Shown piece after piece: positions 8,926 through 17,800 of a stretch of 64,000 bases of DNA. How positions within the stretch are numbered: the first letter of the stretch is position 1; each line of letters starts with the position of its first letter. This DNA is from Glycomyces xiaoerkulensis (GTDB taxonomy: Bacteria; Actinomycetota; Actinomycetes; Mycobacteriales; Micromonosporaceae), in the NCBI RefSeq assembly GCF_002798405.1, contig NZ_PGGV01000016.1, forward strand, positions 310,001 through 374,000. The letters run 5' to 3'. The position numbers and the translations under genes were made by a program. The notes below the pieces were generated by a model, which was not told the origin of the DNA, did no database searches, and was given only the letters and a program-made list of their open reading frames with translations.

Positions 8926-9900
8926 GTGACGATCTACCACAGCACCGACGACGGCCCGGTCCCGGTCGACCCCGCCTCCCGGGGCGGTCCGCGTCGGCGG
9001 ACCTCGTGGCGCTCCGCCCCGTTCTCGGCCCTCCGCGGCGGCCTCATCGGCGCCGCCGAGGGCGTGCCGGGCGTCTCCGGCGGCACCATCGCCCTCGTGG
9101 TGGGCCTGTACGACCAGTTGATCGACGCCGCCGGGGAGCTGCTGCACGCCGCCCGCGCCCTCGTCTCCGGGCCGGTCAAGCGCCGGGGGTTCGGCCCGGG
9201 CCTGCGGGCACTCCAGGTCGTCGACTGGCCGCTGCTGGTTCCGGTGCTGGCCGGCATGGCCGTCGTGCTTCTGCTGACGCTGCAGACCGTCGCCCCGCTG
9301 CTGGAGTCGCACCCGGCCCCGATGCTGGGGCTGTTCTTCGGCATGATCGCCGTCTCGGTCGCCGTGCCCGTCCGCATGATGCCGCACCGGTTCCGCGTGC
9401 TCGATGTCGTGCTCCTTGTGGCCGCGGCGGCCGTGTCGTTCCTTCTCACCGGCCTGCCGGAGGCCGAGCTGTCCGACCCGCCGCTGTGGATGGTGTTCCT
9501 CGGCGCCGCGGTCGCCGTCAACGCCCTGGTGCTGCCGGGCGTGTCCGGTTCCTTCCTGCTGCTGGCCCTGGGCCTGTACGTGCCGGTCCAGCACGCCGTC
9601 GACGACCGGAACCTCGCCTTCATCGGGACTTTCGCTCTCGGCGCGATGATCGGACTGGGCTCGTTCGTCAAACTCCTCCAGTGGCTCCTCCACCACCGTC
9701 GACAAGCGACGATGGCGGTCCTGGCCGGGCTCCTGGCCGGATCGCTGCGCGCCCTGTGGCCCTGGCAGAGCGAGCAGAACGCGCTCCAGGCGCCCTCGGG
9801 TCCGGTGGCCGGCCCGATCCTGCTGGCGCTGTTGGGCGCCGCGCTGGTGCTCACCGCGATGGTCTGGGAGTCCAAGCGGCACAAGAAGGTAACTCTCTAG
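8926..9900 (+). CDS. DUF368 membrane protein (undecaprenyl-phosphate translocase family)
   Basis: A 324-aa polytopic membrane protein with the DUF368 signature GAAEGVPGVSGGTIALVVGL and its internal repeat VLPGVSGSFLLLALG, plus about eight hydrophobic segments. Members of this family (PopT) have recently been shown to recycle undecaprenyl phosphate across the cytoplasmic membrane, feeding cell-wall and teichoic acid synthesis; assigning that role here rests on family membership. The start is a GTG at 8926. The N-terminal 30 residues are hydrophilic and cytoplasmic. No linked cell-wall genes are present. Confidence 0.85.
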   Translation: MTIYHSTDDGPVPVDPASRGGPRRRTSWRSAPFSALRGGLIGAAEGVPGVSGGTIALVVGLYDQLIDAAGELLHAARALVSGPVKRRGFGPGLRALQVVDWPLLVPVLAGMAVVLLLTLQTVAPLLESHPAPMLGLFFGMIAVSVAVPVRMMPHRFRVLDVVLLVAAAAVSFLLTGLPEAELSDPPLWMVFLGAAVAVNALVLPGVSGSFLLLALGLYVPVQHAVDDRNLAFIGTFALGAMIGLGSFVKLLQWLLHHRRQATMAVLAGLLAGSLRALWPWQSEQNALQAPSGPVAGPILLALLGAALVLTAMVWESKRHKKVTL

Positions 9901-10269
9901 GGCAAACGGGTCCGAAAGTGTCGGGTCGGCGGCAAGGCACCGATGTTTTCGAATTTCTTCGCGTGCGGGCGTAACCGCTTCCGCATCTCCTCAGTTAGTC
10001 AGGGTGGCTGCGCGGCCAACGGTCCGCGGAGTCGGCGGCCGGAGGTGTCACCGGACCGCCAGCAGCGTGCACGGCCCTCGACCCGTCGTCGGCGTTCCAG
10101 TCGGCGCGGTTGCGGCTGAGGGCCGCCACCGGCGAGCGCGACGCGCCCCGGCTCGCTGCGACCGAACTGACAACTCACGAACTTGGTCCTCACGGTGCCT
10201 CGCGCTGCGCTGATTCCCCAGCCGCACCGCGGACGCCCGTGTGGTCTGAAGAAAGGCGACAGATAGCAG
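9901..10269. other. Intergenic region upstream of the secreted-protein genes
   Basis: About 370 bases with no supportable gene. A weak 7-bp inverted repeat (CGGTCCG 10020-10026, CGGACCG 10052-10058) flanks a 25-base loop. No known riboswitch or clear sigma-70 promoter is recognised. The secreted-protein promoter presumably lies in the last 100 bases. Confidence 0.3.
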
Positions 10270-10647
10270 ATGGAAATGCGCGCCATGCGTAAGGCGACCT
10301 TCGTCGGAGGGATCGCCACGGGGGCTCTGCTGTTCGCGGGGACGGCCGCCGAGGCCGCCGACGCCGAAGCCGACCAGGCCGATCTCGACGACGTCCAGGC
10401 GGCTCCCGAGCTCTTGGGGGGCCTGCCGAACCCGACCGGGGCGGTGCCCGGTCTGGACGGACTCCCGGTCGATTCGGCTCCGGGTCTGGATACTCTGGCC
10501 CCGAGCCAGACCGCTCCGGCTCCCGCCGACGCCCGGACCGACCAGACCGACATGCCCGCCGACCAGGGTGCCGCTCCGGCGGGCAGCCCGGTCGACGACC
10601 TGCTCGGAGACCTCGGCGGCGGCCTTCCGGTCCCGCTGCCCTTCTAG
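10270..10647 (+). CDS. Small secreted Pro/Ala/Asp-rich protein
   Basis: A 125-aa protein with a classical signal peptide: basic start (MRKA), hydrophobic core VGGIATGALLFAGTA and a likely signal peptidase cleavage after AEA or AAEA. The mature chain is low in complexity, acidic and proline-rich, with repeated LxGLP/PGLD elements (GGLPNPTGAVPGLDGLP, LGDLGGGLPVPLPF) and no cysteine. The C-terminal style is the same as in the next gene, the chaplin-like protein (LPAGGVPGLDTVTG), so the two probably act at the cell surface together. The exact start among three nearby ATGs is uncertain; GAAAGG lies 12-17 bases upstream. Confidence 0.6.
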   Translation: MEMRAMRKATFVGGIATGALLFAGTAAEAADAEADQADLDDVQAAPELLGGLPNPTGAVPGLDGLPVDSAPGLDTLAPSQTAPAPADARTDQTDMPADQGAAPAGSPVDDLLGDLGGGLPVPLPF

Positions 10648-10869
10648 CGAGACGACCGCCTCGGCCTCGGACGGATCTCACCGTCGCTTCCGTCCCCGGC
10701 CGGCGGATCACGGTGAGCGGTACGGACCAGGACACGGGCCCGGTCCTGGGCGTCCCGCTCACCGGCACGAATCTCCACTCCAGTCCGAGGGTGCGCCCGC
10801 GGACCGGAGTCGGGGAGCTTCACGGGGGACACGTGATGCAACGACGAGAACCCTGAAAGGTGACGGTTC

Positions 10870-11859
10870 GTGAACAATTCATGGGCACGCAAGACTGCAC
10901 AGAGCGGTGCTATCGCTGCGGGGGCTGTCCTCGTGGCCGGCGCCGGTACGGCGCACGCGGCCGGCGATGACATCACCACGTCCGACAACGTCGGCGCGGT
11001 CAACGGAAGCCAGGTGGTCGCCCCGGTGCAGGCGCCCGTCAACGTGTGCGGTGTCGCCGCCGCGGTCCTCGGGGCCGCGAACGCGGCCTGCGAGGGCGGC
11101 GCGGAGGCCACCAACGGCGGCGTCGGCGGCGACCTGACCACGCAGGACAACATCGGCCTGCTGAACGGCACCCAGGCGTACGCGCCGGTGCAGGTCCCGA
11201 CCGAGATCAGCGGCAACGCCGCGGCCGTCGGCGGTGCGGCCGACGCCTGGTCGACCGGCGGCTCGAACGCCTCCATCGAGGAGGCCGGCTCGGGTTCGAC
11301 GGTGACGAGCGAGCGGAACACCGGACTGCTCAACGGCAACCAGTTGCTGGCGCCGATCCAGGCGCCCATCAACGCCTGCGGCAACGCGCTGGCGATCGGA
11401 GGCGCGGCCGGCGCCGAATGCGAGGGCGGGGCTTCGGCCTCGAACGACGGTCCCGTGGAGGATCTGACCACGCAGGACAACACCGGACTCGGCAACGGCA
11501 ACCAGGTCTACGCGCCGGTGCAGGCGCCGGTCAACGTGTGCGGCAACGCCATCGCGGTCCTCGGTGCCGCCGACGCCTCCTGCGAGGGCGGCGCCGACGC
11601 CGACATGCCCGGTGACGAGAGCGGTAGCCACAAGAAGCACAGCGGCTACCAGGAGTCGGACTCGGCCGAGTCCGCCGGCGCGGCGGGCGTCGAGGAGCAG
11701 CTCCCCGCGGGCGGCGTCCCCGGGCTCGACACCGTGACCGGCGCCGCCGACTCGGTGACCGGCGGCGTTCCGGTCGTCGGCGGGCTGCTCGACGGCGGTG
11801 CCGCCCCCGAGGGCGTCGTCGACGACGCTACCGGCCTGGTGGGAGCCGGCCTGCTGTAA
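10870..11859 (+). CDS. Chaplin-like secreted protein with four tandem repeats
   Basis: A 329-aa exported protein. After a signal peptide (about 1-31, ending AHA) come four copies of a roughly 45-residue chaplin-type (DUF320) unit at 34-78, 88-132, 144-188 and 198-242. Each has DN-x-G-x-x-NG-x-Q then APVQAPVNVCGNAIAVLG-like sequence. Repeats 1, 3 and 4 keep a cysteine pair 14 apart (C60/C74, C170/C184, C224/C238); repeat 2 has serine at both places. A hydrophilic spacer and an LPAGGVPGLDTVTG-type tail follow. Chaplins are amyloid-forming surface proteins that make aerial hyphae and spores hydrophobic. No LPxTG sorting signal is present. Start is GTG at 10870 with GAAAGGTGA just upstream. Confidence 0.85.
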   Translation: MNNSWARKTAQSGAIAAGAVLVAGAGTAHAAGDDITTSDNVGAVNGSQVVAPVQAPVNVCGVAAAVLGAANAACEGGAEATNGGVGGDLTTQDNIGLLNGTQAYAPVQVPTEISGNAAAVGGAADAWSTGGSNASIEEAGSGSTVTSERNTGLLNGNQLLAPIQAPINACGNALAIGGAAGAECEGGASASNDGPVEDLTTQDNTGLGNGNQVYAPVQAPVNVCGNAIAVLGAADASCEGGADADMPGDESGSHKKHSGYQESDSAESAGAAGVEEQLPAGGVPGLDTVTGAADSVTGGVPVVGGLLDGGAAPEGVVDDATGLVGAGLL

Positions 11860-12422
11860 ACCACGGGGTCCAGCAAACGGGTCGGCGCCGCGGCGGATGC
11901 CGCGGCGCCGACCCGCGTCCGTAACCTGACCCGGTCGAGGAGCGCTGCGTTCATGGAGTCGAACTGCTCCTCGGTCTCGGCCACCAGGTCCGGCATCCAC
12001 GGCACCAACAGGCCGGTGAAGCGCTCGCCGTGGACGAGCCTGGTGGTGCCGTCTTCTCTGGGTTCGAGCACCAAGTAGTGCTGGCCGACGAGCAGGCCGC
12101 CGGGGCCGGTCTTGGCGAGCAGGCGGATCTGCCGGGCCGGGGAGACCCGCAGGACGGTCGGGCGGAGCCGGACGGTCTTCCCGTCCTTCCGGGCGAGGGC
12201 CACTTCGAGCCGGTCCTGTTCGCCCAGTTGGCCGCTGATCTCGGTGATGAGCGGGTTCCACTCGCCGTAGGCGGGGAAGTCGGTCAGCACCGCCCACACC
12301 CGGTGGGCTGGAGCCGGGAGGTCGATCACGGTCTCGGCCGTCCGCTCCTGGCGCAGCGCCCAGATGCAGTAGCCGACCGCGACGGCCGCCACGATGATCA
12401 GGGCGATGATGAGGACAATCAA
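11646..12422 (-). CDS. SRPBCC family protein with N-terminal membrane helix
   Basis: A 258-aa frame. Residues 1-24 form a transmembrane helix (LIIALIIVAAVAVGYCIWAL). Residues about 32-165 are an SRPBCC/polyketide-cyclase-like ligand-binding domain (IDLPAPAHRVWAVLTDFPAY, then EWNPLITEISGQL). The start is a TTG at 12422 with GAGGAAGG seven bases upstream, in an operon just behind the Hsp70-like gene (3-bp gap). The natural domain ends near residue 170 (about 11912), but no stop occurs there: the frame runs through the terminator hairpin and 214 bp antisense into the chaplin-like gene, adding a Pro/Ser/Thr-rich tail. The ligand is unknown. Confidence 0.7.
   Translation of the reverse strand: MIVLIIALIIVAAVAVGYCIWALRQERTAETVIDLPAPAHRVWAVLTDFPAYGEWNPLITEISGQLGEQDRLEVALARKDGKTVRLRPTVLRVSPARQIRLLAKTGPGGLLVGQHYLVLEPREDGTTRLVHGERFTGLLVPWMPDLVAETEEQFDSMNAALLDRVRLRTRVGAAASAAAPTRLLDPVVYSRPAPTRPVASSTTPSGAAPPSSSPPTTGTPPVTESAAPVTVSSPGTPPAGSCSSTPAAPADSAESDSW
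11879..11914 (+). terminator. Strong terminator hairpin after the chaplin-like gene
   Basis: A perfect 16-bp GC-rich stem (GGGTCGGCGCCGCGGC and its complement) with a GGAT loop, 20 bp after the chaplin-like stop. There is no U-tract. On the opposite strand the same hairpin is inside the reading frame of the SRPBCC gene. Confidence 0.7.
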
Positions 12423-12425
12423 GGT

Positions 12426-14732
12426 TCAGCCTTCCTCGAGCTTCCAGAGCCGTACGGTCCCGTCGTCGTGACCGGTGATCGCGATCGTATCCCCGCGGTC
12501 GGTTCCGGCTGCCGCGCTCATCACCGGACTCGGATCGACCGAGTCGGTCCGGTCGAAGTCGGCGAGCGGTTCGCCGGTGGCGATGTCGGCGAGTTCGGCC
12601 CCGCTGTCGCCGCCGTAGGCGATGAGCGCGTGGCCGTCGCCGACGGTCACGGCCTCGGTGACGAGACGCGATCCGGTGTCGGGCTCCCATCCGGTGCTCC
12701 AGCCGAATTCGCCGGTCTCCAGGTTCCAGAAGTGGAAGTCGCCTTCCTTGAGCACCATGGCGTGCGGCGTGCCGCCGATCTTGACGACGCTGAGCGACTC
12801 GGGGGTGTCGCCGGAGTCCCAGTCGGTCGGAGGCTCGAACTCGACGTCGGCGACCTCGCCGGTTTCGGCGTCGTGGCGTACCAGTTCGCCCCCGGCGGTG
12901 ACGGTGACGACGTCGATGGCGTCGTCGAAGACCGCGAAGTTCGAGTAGCCGTTGCCCTGCTCCTCGGTGAACTCGGCGCCATCGGTCAGCGGGGTCCGGT
13001 CCTCGAGGTCGAAGGCGCCGTAGCCGGCGTCGCTCATGGCCGCCAACGTGGCGTGGCCGTCGTAGGTACCGACCTTGAACCGCCGGATCGCGCTCGGGTC
13101 GGCGTCCTCGTCGGGTTCGAAGAGGGTCTCGAGGTCGGATTCGTCCGGGTGCCAGAAGTGGATCCCGAAGCGCGCGTCGATGATGACCACCCGCGGGTCG
13201 CCGTCGGAATGCTGCACGGCGGCCATGGTGAACACGGGGTATTCGAGTTCGACCTCGGCCTCGAGCGATCCCGTGTCCCACCGTTTGACGGTGCGGTCCT
13301 GGCCGGCGGTGAAGTACCGGCCGTCCGGGACGGTCACGACCGATCTGACCGCGCCCTCGTGGGCGGTCGCCTCGGTCTGCAGCTCGACCGAGACCGACGC
13401 GTTCACCGGTGTCCCGTCGCCGCCGTCGCCGCCGTCGCCGCCGTCGCCGTCGGGACGGAGGGACAGGATGAGTGAGGCGACGATGAGGATGTCGACCAGG
13501 ACCACCGCCAGGACGATCCGCCTGGTGCGCCGTTTCTTCGCGGCCCGTTCGGCTGCGGAGGGCGGATCGGGCGGCGGCGTCGGGGTCGGCGGCAGCGAGC
13601 CCCCGGTCGGGCCGGTGGCGGCGTTCGGAACAACCGGCGGGGCCGGAGCGGGCGGCTGCGCCTCGGTCCACAGGACGCTGCCCTCGGCCACCACGACCTC
13701 GGGTTGGTCGAGGACGGTCGGAGCGACGCCGAGGGCGCGGTGCAGGACGGTCGCCACCAGCGGCATGCGACTGGCGCCGCCGACCAGGAACACGCCGGAG
13801 CCGCCGCCGAGGTCGAGTCCGGCCGCCTCGATCACCGCCCGCGTGACCCGGATCGTCCGCTCCAGGTGCGGGGCGGCGACCTGTTCGAGTTCGGCGCGGG
13901 TCAGGTGGGCGTCGACCTCCAGCAGCGGGATGGCGATGTCGACCTGCTGGTGGCGCGAGAGGCGCTCCTTGGCGCCGCGGATCTCCTCCCGGAACTCGCG
14001 GGAGCGGCGGCGCTCGGACGAGGTGGCCGGGCCGGTGAGGCGCGGCCAGGCCTCGTGCTCGCCGTACGTCCTTCCCAGGTGCTCGATGAGCGCGGCGTCG
14101 ATGTCGAGGCCGCCCAGGTCGCCGCGGCCGTCGAGCGCGACCGTTTCGAAGCCGTTCGCGGTGCGGCGCACCACGCTCGCGTCGAAGGTTCCGGCGCCCA
14201 GGTCGTAGACCACGACGGACTGTCCGATGGAGATGTGGTGCTTGAGGGCGTCGGCGTAGTAGGTGGCGGCGGCGACCGGTTCGGGCACCAGTCGCACGCG
14301 GCCGAGCCCGCTCGCGGCGGCGGAGGCTTCGATGACGCGGCGGCGGGTCGGGCCCCACACGGCCGGGACGGTGATCGTCACCTGCCGGGGCGGTCCGACC
14401 ACGCGGCGGCATTCGTCGGCGACCGCGTGCAGCACCGCGGCGATCAAGTCCACGACCCGGTACTCGTCGTCGCCCAGCAGGATCGAGCCGCGGTCGATGA
14501 GCCGCTTGGGGTTCGGTTCGAACCGCTCGGGGTGGCGGCGTCCGCTGTGGAGGGCGTCGTTGCCCACCAGCAGGCCGCCGTCGGGCCCGGCGCACACGGC
14601 CGACGGCATGAGCGGGGCACCGTCGAACAGCAGCGGCCGGACGCTGCCGTCGGGTCGCCGGACCACCGCGATGGTGTGGGAGGTGCCGAAGTCGATGCCC
14701 AGGGCGGGGAGCGGGGTTGGGGGGCGGAGCAT
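12426..14732 (-). CDS. Hsp70-like ATPase fused to a transmembrane helix and beta-propeller
   Basis: A 768-aa fusion. Residues 1-360 are an Hsp70/DnaK-type nucleotide-binding domain: phosphate-1 GIDFGTSHT, connect/phosphate-2 VVYDLGAGTFDASVV and the adenosine motif VFLVGGASRMPLV. The DnaK substrate-binding domain is absent. After a Pro-rich linker there is one transmembrane helix (about 406-426, VLAVVLVDILIVASLILSL), a GDGG-repeat spacer, and a C-terminal WD40-like propeller (446-768; DRTVKRWD, DDGTVRLWK) on the outer face. The layout suggests ATP-dependent inside-outside coupling, perhaps signalling rather than folding. The ATG at 14732 puts the phosphate-1 loop at residue 12. The SRPBCC gene follows in the same operon. 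Confidence 0.8.
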   Translation of the reverse strand: MLRPPTPLPALGIDFGTSHTIAVVRRPDGSVRPLLFDGAPLMPSAVCAGPDGGLLVGNDALHSGRRHPERFEPNPKRLIDRGSILLGDDEYRVVDLIAAVLHAVADECRRVVGPPRQVTITVPAVWGPTRRRVIEASAAASGLGRVRLVPEPVAAATYYADALKHHISIGQSVVVYDLGAGTFDASVVRRTANGFETVALDGRGDLGGLDIDAALIEHLGRTYGEHEAWPRLTGPATSSERRRSREFREEIRGAKERLSRHQQVDIAIPLLEVDAHLTRAELEQVAAPHLERTIRVTRAVIEAAGLDLGGGSGVFLVGGASRMPLVATVLHRALGVAPTVLDQPEVVVAEGSVLWTEAQPPAPAPPVVPNAATGPTGGSLPPTPTPPPDPPSAAERAAKKRRTRRIVLAVVLVDILIVASLILSLRPDGDGGDGGDGGDGTPVNASVSVELQTEATAHEGAVRSVVTVPDGRYFTAGQDRTVKRWDTGSLEAEVELEYPVFTMAAVQHSDGDPRVVIIDARFGIHFWHPDESDLETLFEPDEDADPSAIRRFKVGTYDGHATLAAMSDAGYGAFDLEDRTPLTDGAEFTEEQGNGYSNFAVFDDAIDVVTVTAGGELVRHDAETGEVADVEFEPPTDWDSGDTPESLSVVKIGGTPHAMVLKEGDFHFWNLETGEFGWSTGWEPDTGSRLVTEAVTVGDGHALIAYGGDSGAELADIATGEPLADFDRTDSVDPSPVMSAAAGTDRGDTIAITGHDDGTVRLWKLEEG

Positions 14733-14774
14733 GGGAGCGATGGTAGCGGTCGGGGGCGAGGCCCCGATTCCCAC

Positions 14775-14804
14775 TTGAATTTGTCGGGTCGTACGTCGTA
14801 ATGT
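14775..14804 (+). promoter_or_regulatory. Likely promoter of the GH3 glycosidase gene
   Basis: TTGAAT (14775-14780) and TAATGT (14799-14804) are separated by 18 bp, ending 35 bp before the GH3 start. The spacer carries GTCGTACGTCGTA, a possible regulator site. This is a match by eye to sigma-70-type consensus only. Confidence 0.4.
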
Positions 14805-14839
14805 TCGGAGGCCACTGACACCCCACCGAACGGAAGACC

Positions 14840-17800
14840 ATGGCCGAACCGACCTACCTCGACCCCGCCCGGCCCACCGCCGAACGCGTCGAAGCGATCC
14901 TCGCCCTCATGTCGGACGAGCAGAAGCTCCACTGCTTCGGCGGCATCCCCGAGGGCCTGACCCTCGCCGACGGCTACGAGCTCCCGGCTTTCCAGAACCG
15001 CTTCGCCGAAGTCCTGCACGGCTCCGGGCACCACCGCAACGCCACCCTGTTCCCGCAGGCGATCGGCCTCGGTGCCACCTGGGACGCCGAACTGCTCGAA
15101 CGGATCGGCGAGGTCGTCTCCCACGAGATGCGCTCCCGCGACCCCGAGGCCCTGGCCGCCTTCGGGCCGGTCGCCGACATCCGGTCCAACCCCCTGGCCG
15201 GCCGCTACGAAGAGGGCTTCGGCGAGGACCCCCTGCACGTCGGCGCGATGGCGACCGCCTACGCCCGCGGCCTGCGCGGCCCCCACCCCGAGTACGTGCG
15301 CGTGCTGCCGCAGATGAAGCACTTCCTCGGCTACTGCCACGAATGGCACCGCCACCGCACCTCGTCGTCGATGAGCGTGCGCGCGCTGCACGAATACCAG
15401 GCCGTGCCCTACCGCAAACCGGTCGAGGCCGGCGCGGTCGGCGGAGCGATGACCGCCTACAACCTCGTCAACGGCGTACCGGCGATCATCGGACCCATGA
15501 TGGACACGCTGCGGCGCGAATGGGCGCCGGACGGGTTCATGTTCCTGCCCGACGGCTGGGACGCGGTCAACCTCAACACCACCAAGGGCGCACCGTTCGA
15601 CACCTGGGAGACGCCCGAGGCACGCGACGTGCCCTATCCTGCGGCTCTGGCGGCCGAGGAGGGCCGCCGGATCGACGCCGACGAGATCCTGGTCTACGCC
15701 TCGGGACTGATGCTCAAGGCGGGACAGACGAACTTCCGCGACGGCTCCGAACTGCCGCTGGGCGAGAAGGCCGCCGAGGCGGTCCGGCGCGGCCTGTTCG
15801 GACTGACCTCGGCCGACGCCGAACGGGTCGCGCGCGACTGGCTGATGTTCCTGGTGCGGACCGGCCTCCTCGACGGCGACGCCTGCCCGTACAACCGGAT
15901 CGAGGTGACCGACGCCCCGCACGACCGACCCGAGTCCCGCGAGCTCGCACTCCGGGCCGCCCGGGAACAGCTCGTGCTCCTGCGCAACGAGGACCTGCTC
16001 CCGCTCCCGGACGGTTCCGGCGTCGCCGTCCTCGGAGCGCTGTCCGATGTGAACCTGCGCGACTACTACAGCCCCCTGGTCGACGACCGCGTCACCCCGC
16101 TCCAGGCGATCCGCGACCGCATCGGCGCCGGCAACGTGACCCACCACCGCGGCAACGACCGGATCGCCTGGCGGGCCGGCGACCACTACGTCGCCCCGGC
16201 CGCCGATGGGACGCTCGCGGCCCGCGCCGGATCGATCGGCCGCGACGAGACCTTCGAGGTCTACGACTGGGCCCACGACCAGTACATGTTCCGCAACGTC
16301 GGCACCGGGAAGTTCGTGACCGGCGACATCCTCGAGCACGGCGACGGCCCGGCGAGCTTCACCAACCAGGCCGGCGCCGCCGGCGGCGACACCCGGCCGG
16401 TCCTGGTCGCCGCCGACGACGAGATGGTCGACGCGCACGCCTGGTTCACCTTCCAGAACTTCCACTACCGCCACGTGGGCGACCGAATCTCCATGTTCGG
16501 GCTCAACCACGTCGAGGCCGACATCACGCCCGCCGACGCCTTCCACGTCGGCCTCGCCGAGGACGGGACGCTCCCGCTCGCCAAGGGGCGGCCCGAGACG
16601 CCGCTCACCGAGACCCTGGTCGAAGACGGCCCGGCCGCGGCCGCCGCGATCGCGGGCGAGGCCGACTACGCGGTCGTGGTGGTCGGCAACCACCCGTTGA
16701 TGAACGCCCGCGAGTGCTTCGACCGCCCCGGCCTCGACCTCGCCCCGCGCCAGGCCGACCTGGTTCGCGAGACCGCCGCCGCCAAGCCCGGCCGGACGGT
16801 CGTGGTGGTGGTCTCGTCCTACCCGCTGGCGATCGGCGAGGCCGCCGACGACCCGAACGTGGCCGCGATCGTGTACACCTCCCACGCCGGCCAGGCGGCG
16901 GGCACCGCGATCGCCGAGGCCCTGTTCGGCGACCACTCCCCGGCCGGGCGGCTCACCGCGACCTGGCCGGCCGACCTCGAGTCGCTCCCGAAACCCGGCG
17001 CCGAGACCGAGGAATTCCGCGTCGACCAGGCGGACATGCTCGAGTACGACGTGATCGCCGCAGGCCTGACCTACCGCTACTCGGCGGCCGAGCCGCTCTT
17101 CCCGTTCGGCCACGGGCTGACCTACACCACCTTCGAGTACGGCGGCCTCGAGGTGCCGCGGCAGGCGTCCGCCGCCGAGCCGTTCGCCGTGTCGTTCGAC
17201 CTGACCAACACCGGGGAGCGGACCTCGGACGAGGTGGCGCTGGTGTACGCCCGCTCGCTCGATTCGGCCTACGGCGAGCGCGTCCCGCGGCGGCAACTGG
17301 CCGGCTTCCGGCGGGTCAGGGGCGTCGCCCCCGGCGAGACCCGCCGCGTGTCGATCGAGGTCGACCCCGACGACCTGTTCGTCTGGGACGTCGTCTCCGG
17401 GAAGCGGGTCGTCGAGACCGGCCGCTACGCGTTCTTCGCGGGCGCCGAGGGCCCGGAGGCGGTCGTGGCGATCGAAGGCGAGACGATCGGCGAGCTCGAC
17501 CTGTCCTCGACGCGCAACATCTGGGAGCGGGCGACGATCGCCCAGGGCGTGACCTACTGGGAGGTCTCCAAGCTCAACACCCTCGCGCGCGAGGGCGGAT
17601 ACCACTCGGTCGGCTCGCGGCGACGCGGCGACTTCGTGGGCTTCACGAAGGTGAACCTGGAGGGCGCGACCGCGGTCGTGCTCCGCGCGGCCACCAGCGC
17701 CGCCGAATGGGCCGACCTGGCCGATCCGGTGGTGGAGGTCCGGCGGGGCGCGCCGGACGGCGAACTCCTCGGGCGGGCGGCGGTCCCCGTCACCGGCGAC

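Noticed and set aside
10969-11595. Tandem DNA repeat or CRISPR-like array
   Set aside because: The periodicity comes from four degenerate protein repeats in the chaplin-like gene; repeats are too long and too divergent, with no unique spacers.
10879-14841. A 1320-codon minus-strand frame antisense to the chaplin-like gene and out of frame with the Hsp70-like gene
   Set aside because: Composition is almost only Arg, Pro, Gly and His with no domain; it is a shadow of high-GC codon bias.
14444-17605. A 1053-codon frame antisense to the GH3 gene
   Set aside because: No motif, no ribosome site, Val/Gly/Asp-rich noise opposite a well-recognised enzyme.
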